Made by a program: the position numbers and the translations under genes | NCBI RefSeq assembly: GCF_001949145.1 | Contig: NW_019091528.1 | Location: 855,154 to 919,153 of the forward strand | Direction of reading: 5' to 3' | Length of the DNA stretch: 64,000 nt | From: Acanthaster planci | Lineage: Eukaryota; Echinodermata; Asteroidea; Valvatida; Acanthasteridae | The notes under the pieces: model-generated | Databases searched by the model: none | The model's input: only the letters and a program-made list of their open reading frames with translations | What the model was told of the DNA's origin: nothing | Part shown: in pieces, positions 11,301-25,028 of the stretch | How the letters are laid out: every line of letters starts with the position of its first letter | Position numbering within the stretch: the stretch's first letter is position 1

Positions 11301-13240
11301 GGACCATCCTCATAATGGACATGTATGTCTGCGTAAGACTGCGTGAAAGTTTTCTGTTAACTCAGCAGATATGAAGTGATGTGGAGCATAAAACATAAAG
11401 GAGTACTCCAAGATGTACACAAGTACAAGTACCTTGGCTTGGAGATCTGCACTGTTTGCACATATATACTTTTTGAGGCCTGGTCCGTGGATTTCAAATT
11501 CAATCAGTCGTCTGTTGGAAAAGATGTGGTCTGAGTTGGGCACTTCAGTGTTATTTTCAGTCCTGAGCGATGCTGGCTGCATTCATGTGGGTTGAACATG
11601 TGAAGGTTATGTGGATGTGCGCAATCAGTCACATGCATTGTGGGTAATTCATGCCAGAGACTTGACATCAGTGTACCGGTATGTAAATCTGTGGGTCCTC
11701 ATGTGGTTCTTGTTACCAGGTTTGCGATGGGCAGACTTCTCGCTGCATGAAGCACCAAAATTGTCACGTACAATGCATATCTGTGACAGGAAAATATCTG
11801 GGCCAGCACCATTCTAATTGAAGCATAACCATGGTGAGAAGCCTTGTGAATACAATTAACTTGGTGATAGAATGTTTGTCCAACTTCTTATTGAACAGTG
11901 ATTAAAAAAACAAATCCTTGTCTGGGTGACCATGGTATACATTATTGTCATCATCATCTGCGTTGTCATCTACGTGTTCATAATGCATATCTTGTGATAA
12001 TCCATCTACCTTCCCTCCCTCCCCACATGGATGAAGAGGCTAGCTGTCTGCACTAATGGCAAATCAAATTAAATCTGGCAGTCTATCCAGATTGGAAGCA
12101 GCATTAGTGTCTGCACGAGCAAATAGATCAACCCTGTCAATTATTCTCTCAGTCACTAGGGTGAATATTGTCCTCTTCTTGGCATTTCGCAATTTGATTG
12201 ACCGAGAACTGGTCAGCCACCGTCCGTCAGGTTGTCTTTGATCAGTTACAAAAAAATTGTACCTTAAATGCCTTCTCAAGCTAAACATTTTGTTTGTTCT
12301 CAGCATGGTGCACATTTTTTTGCAAAATCTACATGTACCAAATTTGTTTGTGTTTTTAGAAACACCAGTGTGCACGTATTTTGTTTAAAATGTTAAACAA
12401 GTTGCCACTTTGAGACATTTCCAGTGTTTAGCAATTTAAAAAAAGGGTGGTCACCAAAATATTGTAGGGTATGATACCGTACAAGTACATTGTAACTCAG
12501 GAGAATGCTGGTGAGGAGGCAAGTTTGGACCACAATTTTTAAATACTCCGTTAACTGAAAGTAAACTAAAACTATATAATTTGATGACCCTTTTTCCCTT
12601 TGCATTGCTCTTGCCAAATACATGTAGCTGTATGTGTTAAACTCCCATTATTGCATCACAATTCTTTACCCATTCACAATCATCTTGGCCCATTTACAAA
12701 CGTGACCACTTGTGGTCTTGTCTTTAATCCCTGGCATCGTTAATAAACTCCACAGACGTCCTCCAGTTTTCAACATACCTGATTTCCTGCCAAGGGACAA
12801 AATTGCCTGGCATCATCCTTTCCCATTAGCCATGAGTATTTTTTCAATTCTTGGAAAGTCCATGTCCCCATGTGAAATGTGAGTACATGTACGTGTAAAT
12901 GTGGCTAAAGGGGGAAGGTTTATCAGGACAGGGCAACACCTGTAATGGCAGAAGGTTGCTTAAAACAAAATGGAAGAGAATTCAAGAATGGAGGCAGCAG
13001 ATGTATATCAGTATTTATGACAGTTTCTCCATTAATGTATGTGTGAAAAAAGAGGGGAAAATTGTAAAGTAAGCATTCACAAATACACAAAGTAAAATTG
13101 ATGCATTAGAGGATGGATATGCAGTAACAATAATTATATATTGACCAGTGCACTGATTGGAAATTGCACTTCTGAAAGCCATACAAGGTTGTGGTGAATG
13201 AGGCCGAAGTGAAGAGATACCCCCATGCTGTACCTCCTCT
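8360..13240. other. Non-coding stretch with TACATGTA clusters, no gene seen
   Basis: ACATGTAC clusters occur near 8825-8842, 9235-9260, 9320-9350, 10550-10575 and 10755-10770. Short runs of A occur at 9640-9655. A donor-like A|GTAAGTAG at 11211 could end an alternative first exon, but nothing else supports it. No recognisable protein or RNA gene. Confidence 0.4.
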
Positions 13241-13249
13241 GGTATTAAG

Positions 13250-13480
13250 TTGGAGGATGCTCAGGACGAGAGACACTCGGAGGCTCATCAGCGATCAATC
13301 GGCCTTCAATTATTGGACCGGGAGCAGAGCAGCCCATTCATGACTCGACGGCAGGTTTGCGAAGGACGTGCGCGGGCGTTTGCGATTGGAATATGCCACG
13401 AGCCGCTCAGGATGGTGCGGCGTAATCAAGGGGGCCTTTGGGGCCAGCAAGGATGCATGAATGATCACGGCATGTGACAT
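13250..13480 (+). promoter_or_regulatory. CpG-rich block inside the putative intron: enhancer, alternative promoter or unrecognised exon
   Basis: About 20 CpGs fall within 230 bp, in contrast with the CpG-poor flanks. It includes an inverted CCAAT box (ATTGG, about 13385) and GCGCGGGCG. One + frame stays open across most of it with a charged, non-repetitive composition, but I recognise no family. No strong donor or acceptor brackets it. A regulatory element or alternative promoter seems likelier than a coding exon. Confidence 0.3.
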
Positions 13481-13519
13481 ATCTGGTGGCATCATGTGGC
13501 CATCACTGGGAATTGTGCA

Positions 13520-16500
13520 GGGTGTATGTGATGGTGTGAAGTACATGAACAATTAGGGGAGAACAGAGTGAGAGGGTGATTAATAGTTCTCTTGTTTTGT
13601 GTTTGTCTAGGGTTTTGGTTTGTCCTCTGGTATAGGGTTTGTCATGGGGGATGTGCTTGATGAACAGGTTGTTGACTGAAAGGCCAATTAACTGATCAGT
13701 AACTGGAAGATGGAGTGATACCAGTTGGCAGGATAGCTTAATTAGTGAATGAATTTGAGTGCAATCCATTCCAAGACACTGGTCAAGCGCAGCACATCAG
13801 GTAGGGCTTTAGTTGTGGGGATGAGGTTAGTGTGATTTATGGAAATTAATCAGCAAAGGAAACAGATTTTGTGGAAGTCTGGTTTTTTTTTTCATTGTTT
13901 GCATTTATTAATAGTGTAGGTATTAATTGTAAGGTTATAGGTCTGACCAAGTCACGATTTGTAGGCTGTCCGAATTCTCTGATATTAGAGCATTTTGTGG
14001 CACATGGACTGCATGGTTTGTATAAAATGAGAATCATGGCCTACATTTACCAGTCGGATTGCCAACTTGTATAAATTTCTGAAAGTATTGGAGAAAACAG
14101 GGTCCTCCTAATTGCTCTAAATTTTGCCATGGGGTGTAGACATCAATTATCAAAATGGTGATGGGCCTCATGACCGTTTTGAGAGGAGATCACCTCTGTG
14201 GAGAAATGTCTTTGGGCTTCAGTCAGCGGCTATGCCACTAAAAAATAAAAGTAAAATGAGAGACGAGGTATTTGATACATTATAAGTACATGTCTTGAAC
14301 ATGTGAGAAACTTGTACCGATATTTTTGCTAATTTTTGAAGAAGAGCTAGGTATTAATGAGTATCACTGTTGTCTGCAACCTTAATTAAATGTCACAAAG
14401 CCAGAGCACCAAACAGTAACAGAAACCGCAAGAAGCTTGTAGAGAGTTTCAATATTGGTTGAACATAATGTCCTAATACTTACATGTACACTGTACCGGT
14501 ATATGGATTGTTCATTCAAGGGTATGTGGTTATCTTTCAACATACATTTCTACACATGTCTATGTACATGTGTACTAATGTATGTTGTACAGTGTACTGT
14601 ACCATGTACATGTACAGTGTATGTTCATGTACCAGTATGTACATGTACATGTACTTTCATACGCGAACAGATGCAAAATCTGTGTACATGAAAAGATGCA
14701 CAGTTGAGTACTGTCTGAGATGGTGCGCACTCCGTGTTGAAAAATATCTGTTCATGTACACTTACATGTACATCGTTGGAATCAGTGTTTTGTACATGAA
14801 TGTAGCATGACTATTTGCAGTGAATGAGATGGTTCATGCAAGCTGTTCATTATTAAGTGAGGAAGTTGGGACATTGACCATTTGAATAAATAAATTTGTT
14901 TCCTCGGGAGGCAAAAAAAGAGAGAAAAACACAATATGTTCAGATGTAAAGGCCATTTGGGGTAGCAAAACCTACATGTAAACAGCTGGGGTCAAGCATG
15001 CCATTATAAAAGAAAAACAATGAGTGGTAAAAGCTGATAGCAGGTGCAATTATCATTCAATTAATTACCGTCAGCATACCTTCTTCAACCTGCTCATAAA
15101 TCACTCTGTCGTTAGCTGTGGCCAATGGTCGCATGGCCACATTGTTATGGTGCCTAAATCTCATAAGAGTGTACAGGTACATGTACCCACCGTACATGCA
15201 TGTTTAAATGGGGACTACATACATGTACATGTACGCTGAAGGAACACTTTCATGAAGACAAACTTAATGGACATATAGACTCTCATTAATTCCATTTTAG
15301 TGTTTTTGCCCAAGGACATGTGATGAGAAACTCTTGCCAGTTAGGAGGTCCTCATAGTACAAGATGTATTGAGGCAAACATGTACCAGTACAGCAGTTGG
15401 TGCCGGTGTGAGTACACGTAGGGGGGTATATTGTGATTGTGAACACATTCCATTGAATCAGTTAATTAAATGTTGCCTCGTCAACTTGTCAAAGTGAAAG
15501 ATAGACCGACAGTTTCTGTACATTTGCACGTTATCCTACTTCACTTTTGAAATTAAAATTTAATATATGCATTGCAAATGGAAACTAATTGGGCCTTGAA
15601 CTCTACACATTGTACAGTACCTAACGGGCATGCATGGGTGATCATGCATCTCTGGGTTGATGGTATTTATTATCTGGTACACGCAGCTCAAATTCAGGAA
15701 CTCAGGTGCAGAAGTGTAATGGGTGTTCTGACATGTCCTTGAATTCATCTGTGCTGTTGTGATAAAAATTTCACCATAAGTCTGGAAGCTTGAGGTACAC
15801 AAGTACTCATTGTAAATGATATACCTGTTCCGCCGTTAAGACTACCCACATGTTGAAATCTGGACACTTTGGGGGCCAACAATGTTGCTGGGACAAGTTT
15901 TTGTTCGCACAACTTTGTCATGACTTTCCATTGTCACCGTGAAAATGCAGTGAAGGCCTGGGCACACATGCATGTGCCTGTTACCAGTTGGGCCAGTCTC
16001 AGTCAGCTGCTGTGCTTGAAACGAGATGCTACCAGTCACTTCAGAGAAATTTGTCATTCGTCTTATCTATCTGTCTATCTATCGTAATACCCCCATCTGA
16101 ACCATCAGCAGCCCTGACAGTCCCAAATCCTTTGATTTCAGTATGATTTTACATACACCCTAGTTAATAACACTGCACGTTCTTCATCGTGGAATATCAC
16201 TAATCAGTTTAACCCTCAGAGAACATAACTTTTTCAGACCATTTCACAGCTGGTGAAACGGGAGAGATGCCGCCTTTTGCACTTTCCGTTCTCCCAGTAA
16301 AGTTGGCTGTCCTGTGCCCAATTTTTTAAAATTGGCATGTGTTGAACGTGTTTTTAAAGTTTCTCCCTTATGAGAATTTTCAATTCACTCCGATACACAT
16401 ACATGGGTTAGTTGTGATGGTCATTTGAAGGTCGTGGACTTCACTTGTGTTGCCCACTTGCATAGCATTGGAAAAGTTGACGTGTTGACTGACGTATGCC

Positions 16501-19500
16501 CATGTACATGTAAAAGTCTTCTTGGCTGATGGAGCTGTAGACTAAAGCAGGTGTTGTTGGTAAAACTGTACATCTGCCAACTCTCATGTGCTTTCCAATA
16601 TCATAAAAGAAGAAATTTACGACTTCAATCATGAGGGACAGAATCTTCATGACACATTAATCTTGACGGCCTGTATTACTCTAATGTACATGTGTTGTAT
16701 GAACACCACCTGTGGAGAATATCAGAGCAGTGAAACTGAAAGTTGATGTGCATGTTCAGCGTCAGAGGCTTTTGGACAGTCGTCAGTTAAATCAGCAACG
16801 TGTGATTTTTTTTATTGGTTTTATAAAAAACATCAAAAGGAAACTACAAATGTAGTCGTATCTGGGAACATTTAACATCTCATGTTGAAGCAGACAGCTG
16901 TTTTTGTCTGTTTGCTTTATAGTAAGAAATTCGATGGGCTGTATCAATAATATTTCAGTGCGTAATTAAACGTACAAAGACTCGGTGTCCATTGTACTAA
17001 GCAACCCTTGAATTGTTCAGGCCATTGTTATTATTAGGCTCTGATGCTGTGGCTTCCATTAATCGGGGCAGAAAGAATCACACGGCCGGTCCCCCTTGCG
17101 GGGGGGGGGGAGGGAACGGGGCCCAGGGACAGTCTGCAGAGCATTGGCACACCGAAAGTAATAAGTAACAAGCCCTTATCAATTGGGCAGATACCGGTAG
17201 TTTTGATTGAGGGGCAAAACGGCATGACTCATACAGGAATGCAAACATGGTATGCCTGTGCACACTTGTCAGCATGATGTTGCTGAGTGACAGTCAAGGA
17301 GAACCAATATGCAGCACGATGTGATATTGTACGGCCTAATTACTCCACAGTGACAAAACAAAAAAGACAAATAACCAGTGGAAAGGAGTTGCTTTCAATT
17401 AATGTAGATTACTGTCTGCTAAAGACAAACACAGCATGCTGCATATGCTACCGGTATATTCAAACGCTTAGCCCTGTTATGAATGTGGCTCACATTCCAA
17501 ACAAAGTTTTTCCTTCGTTTTGTTCCTCCATGGTGCACAGAACAAACTGTACCTCACCTGCAAAGCTAAATGTACCCGTACATGGTACATGTACATGTAT
17601 GTACATGTACATACTTGCGTTAGGATTGTGTTAATTGAGCCAGTGAACACAAATGCTCATTTTGAGACTTGTATATGTACATGTATGTACTGTATACATA
17701 CATCTAAAAGCCAAATATTATTCTAATCTTTCAGCCAAACATTCATGTTTGGATTGTGTGATATGTCATGTGTATGCAGTTCAACTTGTACAGTACATTA
17801 TGATTTATTGGAGAAAATAAGGTAACTTGCAGGACAAGATGAGCAGAAAGAAAACAATTTAAACAAAGAGATTATGCATGCACATAAAGATTGAATCTCC
17901 GTCTGTTTGTAGATGTACTTACCGGTAATTATTTACCACAGTATGGCTTTTCTGGTAAGAAAGTTTGTTGCGTGTACTGTTAAATGTATGTTGATGCATT
18001 TGTTACACCTGTAACATTAATAGTTCAACCAAACCGAGCAAGTGTACATGCATCACTTACATGTAGGTTAGAGTCGAGTCCTCCATATTGAAAGGTTTGA
18101 CTATTCCACAAGAAATTACTTAAATCAATGGAGCAGTTTTGTTAATTTATTTTTTGGGGGGTGCAATGTTAATTGAGTGATTACAATGTACACCATGTGC
18201 TTGTAGGTTTGTATCTGCTCAGATACATTGAAGAGTACAATGGCAGGATACAAGAGATCCACCAATCCTCAATTGATGTGCGTAGTCATTGCCATAAATT
18301 GCAGGCTGCTTCTCAGTTCTAATTGCATGTGTGAATGCACTTGTTCTGGTTGTTGGCCAGTAATTGGAGTGTGGGCACTGCAGAAGAGGTAATCAGTTTG
18401 GGAGACAGAGACCTGTATGGTAACAGTTATGAATCACAAATGTACGGGGAACCATTTACTAAAGATGTCTGTTAAGACTAATGGTTACTAATCTGATCTG
18501 GCGTCAGAAAAATTAAATCTGAGGACAATTTCCGTGGAGCGGCCAGGCACAGGAATCTTCCAAGCTCTGAAAATGTTCGACGTTTGCACTGGGCAAAGTG
18601 GATGGCAGGACTCCAAATGTTGCATGATGTTCCTTGCACATTACTGGTTCCCACTAATTACATGTACGGTACACGTACACATATTTTTTCATTGCAAGAA
18701 AGTTATGTTTTCTGTAGAGCAACTCTGTGCAATTTCAATGCTGCAGATACCGGTACATACATATGTACAATAAGAAAATCTGCCGCGAGACCAATGGATC
18801 AGTCTTTAATGTACATGTACAGTTACAGTGACACATGTACACTGTACTTGTACACATAATACATGTTTTAAAATGGTAAGATTTGGGTGATGACACATTG
18901 GGATGTAGCAGTTTGAAAATACTGTATCGGTTTGTGCTTAATACGTTTGTGTACCTGGTACATGCAGGTGATCGAGCATCAACTATGCCATAGGCAACAT
19001 TAATGTTACAGCTACAAGTACATGTACGCCAGGCGGCGCTGGTCAGGGATCTCCACCACAGCGTTCTACTGTCCAGCACAAAGCTTGATGAAACAGTCAA
19101 CTGACCAGCACAAAATCCGTAAAAATCCCAGAAATAACATTTGTCACTATTACAATTTCATATTTTTACATGGAAGAATTTAAAAAATTTGATCTCTTAA
19201 TCAATTTGGAAAGAAAAACTCACTGAAAAGGCAATTTAGAATCCCCTTAGTAGCGGGCCCCTGCACCCCCAGCTGTGACCCATGAGACTCCGGTCACTTT
19301 CCTCCCTCTGTTCGTCATTACATGGCTGGCTGTAACATTGGGCAACATAAAAAAGTTGACATTGGTTTCAGTAGAGCATGGTTTAAAGTAAATATTGTTT
19401 AAATGAGAAGTTGGTGTAACATTAGATTTACAAGCACACGTGCGTATGATCTCCTTGTACAGTGTCTTTAACCCACACAAAAAGACCAGCCGGCTGAACA

Positions 19501-20660
19501 GGGGACAAAAATCAGGTTTTTAAGAACATTGACTCTGTGATTCCAACAGACTTCCGTGTTGAAAGAAGCAAGCCTGTGCACGAGTACTGTACATTTTGTA
19601 CAGGAGCTGCACAATACATGCTTGTGTAGCCCAGTCAAACTTTCACCGTCAACAAAAACAACTCAACAATAGCTCTTGACACCAACTCCCCAATACTATA
19701 GCTCACAACATATGGTAGTGCACCGTGGCACGGCTCCCGAGAGAGTGTAGAGAATCAATTGACAGCCAACTCTGTGTACACACTCGCCCAACAGGACTCA
19801 AGTCCTTTTGGAAGGCCATTATCTCCTTGTTGACAAGTTGTCACCTTGCCCCTCCTGGATTTGCCAGTGAGCCGCTGGTGAACCAGAACATGTGGATGTG
19901 TCATTCATAATGTAACCTCTGAAATTCCGGTACATGAGAAACAGGAAATACCTGTACACTTGGGAGGGATCAAAAGTCAAGTTTGAGACATGTGGCCTAT
20001 TCATGTGATGCAAGATGCGTGTGTTGGTCATTGTTTGATCGGAATCTCAGGAATTCTTTACAGACTTTCTGGGGGGATGTGTTACATGTAGGTAACAATA
20101 GTCTAGAGTGTGTATCCGGATTGGACATGTGTGGGGGGGGTTACCCATCGGCCCCATGTCCTGCGCAGTGTCAGCCCATTTGCTGTTTTATACTTGAGTT
20201 TGGTGGTTCTCAAAATCATTGAGTACGGTATCTGGTATGTTGAAAACCTGTATTGTACATGTACATACAGTATGTGCACTGTTCATTCATGAGTATATCT
20301 GTACTGATGATTTGCATTAAACACCAGACATCATGGATGCCCCTGTCCCTGCACATGAAGCTACATATTCCAAAATCTATATGAAGACTCAGCAGGTTTT
20401 TTTTGGAAATTACACAACTGGGAAAATGAAACAGTTACAAACGTGTTTAATTTCACTTCCACTTGTATCTCTCCATAAAAAAGATGTCAGGATGTTTAGA
20501 ATAAAATTTTGAGCAAATATACATATCATACTTACAGGTACATGTACATGTATGTGTGTACCACTCATTGATGGCATGTTCGAATAAAAATATGCAATCT
20601 GATAACACTGTATGTGAATGTTTACTTACATGTACTCACTGTACATGTATAGCACATGAC
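13520..20660. repeat. Non-coding DNA with dense TACATGTA arrays and microsatellites
   Basis: Long runs of overlapping ACATGTAC palindromes are at 14560-14660, 15175-15235, 17575-17612, 17675-17700, 18812-18860 and 20535-20555. A short TATC/TGTC microsatellite is at 16064-16083. A G run of about 11 bases with a GC-rich shoulder is at 17090-17145. Open frames through these arrays are compositional artefacts. No gene recognised. Confidence 0.5.
19026..19040 (+). promoter_or_regulatory. CTCF-like site
   Basis: ACGCCAGGCGGCGCT matches the CTCF core at about 12 of 15 positions and sits in a small GC-rich island (19024-19090) within AT-rich DNA. Weak evidence. Confidence 0.2.
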
Positions 20661-20675
20661 ACGTCTCTAGAGGAT

Positions 20676-21582
20676 GAAAAGTGGCCATCTGCCTTTCTGC
20701 TATCAGAGTAGTAGAAAAGCAGATTTTATGTTCTGGTAACATGCAATTTCAACTTTTATACTTTTCTGCCATCTCAAAAAGCAGAACGAACATTGTTTGG
20801 TTATGCATTTTTCTATTTTTCTGCTTCAAAAAAAGCGGCCGTCTGCTTTTCTCCTTTCGAATAGGCAGGAATGAGGATGGAACATTTAACGATAACCATG
20901 AATTCTACTTTTTTTGATACCGGAGGAGCAATTTTACATAGGCGGCCAAAAAGTGGCCATCTGCTTTTCTACCTTCCAAGGGTTGTGAACAGGGTCGTGA
21001 ACCTCAGGTTATGACCATTTTTTCCTTGGCCCAAGCAAGGTTGTGTGTCTTTTGGATGATAGTTGTAAAACTGTATTTCCTCTGAGATGCTGTTTTCTCT
21101 GCCTCACAGGGACACTGATACTGCCGTATGGGATTGGTCCGCAGAAAGCATGGTTAAGCATTGGTTTCTATACGTCTTCACTCCCCCAGAACGGAAGTGG
21201 TCGTAACCTACAGGTTCATGACCCCATTCACGGCCAGTTGAGGACAAAAAAGCAGATGGCCACTTTTCGGCCACCTATGTAAAATTTGCTCCTCTGGTAT
21301 CATAAAAGCAGAAAAGTTGAATTCACGGTTGTCGTAAAAACGTTAAATCCACTTTCCTGCTTGTTTGATAGGTAAAAGCAGATGGCCACTTTTCGGCCGT
21401 TATCAGAAGAGGAAAGTAAAACTACTTTTGTAGTAGCTGAAAGTGGAAAAATACATTACAATAAAATGGTCATTCTGCTTTTGAGGTAGCAGAAAAGTAG
21501 AAAGTCAAAAATTGCATGTTACAAAGATGTAAAATCAGCTTTTCTACTATTCTGATAGCAGAAAAGCAGATGGCCACTTTTC
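20676..21582. mobile_element. Large foldback element of about 907 bp with arms of about 340-390 bp
   Basis: The left arm (20676-21016) begins GAAAAGTGGCCATCTGC. The right arm (21199-21582) ends with the reverse complement, GCAGATGGCCACTTTTC. The arms can be followed almost end to end, through shared words such as GTAACATGCAATTT, ATACCGGAGGAGCAA, GAATTC and CATAGGCGGCC. The left arm carries one internal deletion relative to the right. The word GCAGATGGCCACTTTTC also recurs inside each arm, so each arm is itself partly repetitive. The loop at 21017-21198 has no coding potential I recognise. A transcript across it could form a very long hairpin. Confidence 0.85.
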
Positions 21583-21671
21583 GTTCTCCCTACACATCAT
21601 TAAGCCTAAATGCTGTATATTTATTGTACAGCAAGAAGTACCAGTATGTTGTAAAACCTAATTGCATATAA

Positions 21672-21985
21672 ATTATTAACCCTAACTGCCAAGCATATTG
21701 TTTGACTTACACTACACAGTACTACAAAATACTAAGTAATAGTCTGAGCCTGAAGGACCTAGCGCTACAGATTACTACTTCTGGCTAGGTTACTTCCATT
21801 GTTACTTGTACAGAGAACAATAAAGCCATCATTCATAGTGCCACAGCACTGTATGGTACATTGTCTTATCTATTTTATCTTATGGCTTCAGAGAACAATA
21901 AGGTCACATCCTCTTACAAGCGATGGGAATGAATACTACATTTTACTACTAGTAGTTCGTAGTACTATGTAGGGTTAGGCTAATA
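21672..21985. repeat. Imperfect inverted repeat with AGTACTAC arms
   Basis: The left side (21675-21740) has TAACCCTAAC and CTACACAGTACTAC. The right side (about 21935-21985) has the complementary GTAGTACTATGTAGGGTTAGG. Inside, GAGAACAATAA occurs twice as a direct repeat (near 21812 and 21891). It may be a decayed foldback element. Confidence 0.45.
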
Positions 21986-21989
21986 CATG

Positions 21990-24900
21990 AAGCTGAGAAA
22001 ATTTGGCCTCCAGTAACCCAGTCCACCCTATTTTTATGTCCCTACATGTACCATACGCTGTCATTTTAATTACCAAATTTAAAAAAATTTTAAAAAGCAC
22101 ATTCCAAAATCACGTGCAATTGTCAGTTCTATTTTGTCTAAAGTACTTCTCAACAACTTTAAAGTCTTACTGGTGAGTATACATGTGAAAAGCAAATTGT
22201 CCAAGTACTTGTTATGCTTGTTACGGAGACAAATCTGGAAACTTTCAACTTCTGCTGGTGAAACTTTTCCTTGTTTCATCACTGGTTGTGAAATTCACCG
22301 TGACCAAGCCAGTCAGCATAAAAAAAGTTGCCCAAAAAATAATTATATCCCAACCGACCCAATCTGAAACCAAAAGGTAATTGAAAGCAAAACAATTTTG
22401 ACTCTCGGCCTAATGCCTCTTACTGCACTTTCCTCAGAGTCTGTGTCGTAAAAATAGAAAGTATTATATTTGGTTCTGTCTGTGTAGCATCGGGCTATGT
22501 GGTGTATCGATAAATCATTCATTTTGTCAGCATTTCCATACATACCGATACATGAATGTAGCTCCATGGGGAGACCTATAGCTTTGCTGCACAGAAAAAG
22601 ACATCACGCTTTTGAGCGCAATTAAAATGTGTTCAGGATTTTGGAGTGGCCAACAGTGCATATAATGTTTACTCTGTCATCAATCATTATATCCCATGGT
22701 GTTGTGGAAATGCATGTGCATGCATGTACTGTGTACATGTACATGTATGTACACTGTGCCTCATACATGTACATGTACATGTACCTGCAGTTATAGCGAC
22801 ACCTCAGAAGATTATTGGGGTCCTGTGTACACAAAAGGGTGTCAGTTCTCACTTTGACATGCTTGCAGCAAGTTCTTATATACTGTATATTGTAATTTTG
22901 TTCTTGTGATGGAGAAAAATAATTAAGGAAAATTCATCAGTTGTTGCTGAAGTGGTTTGGATAGTAGTAGTACTGTACATTTCAGTTTTCATAATTAGAA
23001 CTATTTATCTTATAATATTATAACTCCATTTAGAATATACCGGTAATTGATTGATATCCAACTGTGGGATTGCAGCAGAAGGAATTTTTGATTAATTAAA
23101 TTAAAGTTAATTTTCTCCGGCTGTTTATTCCAAGTCAGTGTGGTGTAGACTTTTTCCTGTTGGGCCATCATCGACCAGTGTACAGATGTAGCATAATTTT
23201 CCAATCAAATTTGTAAAATATCAATTAGGAGAATCTAAATTTACATGCACTTCTCTGAAAAAATGGCAGAACATCATTAAATCTGTCAGTTGTAGGCCAG
23301 ACCAAATTATAAATTGCCTCGTTGGAATGCATGCATTCAGGAGACCCCTGCAATCGATATTATTTGTAAATGTGTACTGGATTGGCCCCAAAGCTTTCTA
23401 TTGATTTGTGCCCAAGTTAGTTTCCGGGGGTTCCCCCCTTGTGGATATTTCTTGGAAAACATGGGTGTGGAATCAGTTCGTGCAGTGGTATTGTTTGTCT
23501 GGAACCTTTTGAACGCGACATCGACTTGCACTGGTATACTGTATGTCTACATATTGCTGTAGAAATACCCAGGAATTGCAATTATGAAAACTGACATGTC
23601 AGAGATAATGCTCTGAGATTTTTTAAAATGAATTTGTTAGGTATGATAAGGTTGGTGGATATTTGAAGTACTAACCTGTTCAGCTGGTTAACCATTAACA
23701 GTGCTGAGGATGACTACAGAATCCCCCCCCCTTCCTTGTCATCCAAAATTGCCTTTTTTTGTGTCTGTGTGTGCAGAGCCTGAATGACTATATGTTGTGC
23801 ACATTCAATTGCAATTTTATGACATTCAGAAGTACTGTTCCTGTGAAACATCAATTTTTTTTTTAAATGAAGGTGCATGTATTTACTTTTCCACTGACAA
23901 TGCACAAAAATGATTGTTCAAACCGGCTGTAGCACGAATAGTATAATGCAGATGTGTCCAAGACAAAGCTCAGGAATTTGTATGAAATGCCATAAGATAC
24001 TCCACAGTAAGAATGCATAGTCACATGGAAGGAATGCTCAGTATCTTTGCACAATTAGTCCTTGTGTCTTCAGATATACATGTAAGGTTGGGAGTTTTTT
24101 CAAATTCGGAGGCAAGAAATGGAGGATGGGTCACACTCTGGTAATGAATGAGATGCCGGTGTCACGCATCACTAACCAAGACCTTCTGTACACTTCAAAT
24201 CTCTTGGGTTGAGTAATTTGCCAGTGCTGCAGTGGCACCTGGTGCTGGTCCCACAGGTAGTAATGTATGTGGGCATTACATGTCCATACCTGTACATGTA
24301 CATGCATGTGTACCTCGTCAACCAATAGGACGTGTTTGCCTGTCTAAGTGCACGAGATGCGACAACTTTAACCGTGCTTGCATCGGTGTGATGCAGTGGC
24401 AGTGATGGCATCTCCTAGAATTACCTCATGGTGTCTGTTTGGTTACACGGGTGAAAACCAAAGACAATTTTGTAGGCTGTACAAATTGGTTGGATCTAGT
24501 AAAGAAATTGACTCAGATCATGGAAGAATGCAGTGTAAACCGTTGGCGACACAAGTGTTTTAGGACCGTGCCGTCCAGTGACACAGCTGATTGCTTGACA
24601 TCTCCCATGCTTTCCGAGGGCAACAGATACATGTAGAGTACTTCACAAGCTGACTTTGGTGGGAATTGAGCCAGTGAGACTGGGCTTTCTAGTAATGCAG
24701 GTTAGACAAAGACATGACCTGCATGTTCTGCCTGGCTGGGTCTATTCAATTCAGCAGTGGGTACTTCTATCAGTGGCACACTCCTCTAGAACTTAAATTT
24801 TTCCTAAACCTTTATTGACCTTTACTAAATGTGATTTGTTCTTTCTACATCACAGCACTGGCAGTGGAAGGGGAGGCAGGGGGACCAGTGACCTCCGCCC

Positions 24901-25020
24901 CCCACTATTTTGATGGGGGGGGGGGGCTGGCCCCCCACACACTTTTTGCAGGTCCTATAATTGGGTGGGGCTCAATGGATCGACCGTCACTTCATCACAG
25001 TTGCATTTTCACCTACCAAT
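21990..25020. other. Non-coding stretch, no gene seen
   Basis: A TACATGTA array lies at 22725-22790 and another at 24292-24310. A short G run lies at 24916-24926. The sequence GGGGCTCAATGGATCG at 24967-24982 is shared with the end of the inverted-repeat element at 40985-41166 and may be one end of a second, truncated copy. No protein or RNA gene recognised. Confidence 0.4.
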
Positions 25021-25028
25021 AGAAAAAA

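Noticed and set aside
12064-12375. 103-codon minus-strand frame with a basic, less repetitive composition
   Set aside because: No known domain and no splice signals bracketing it. Could be revisited with a database search.
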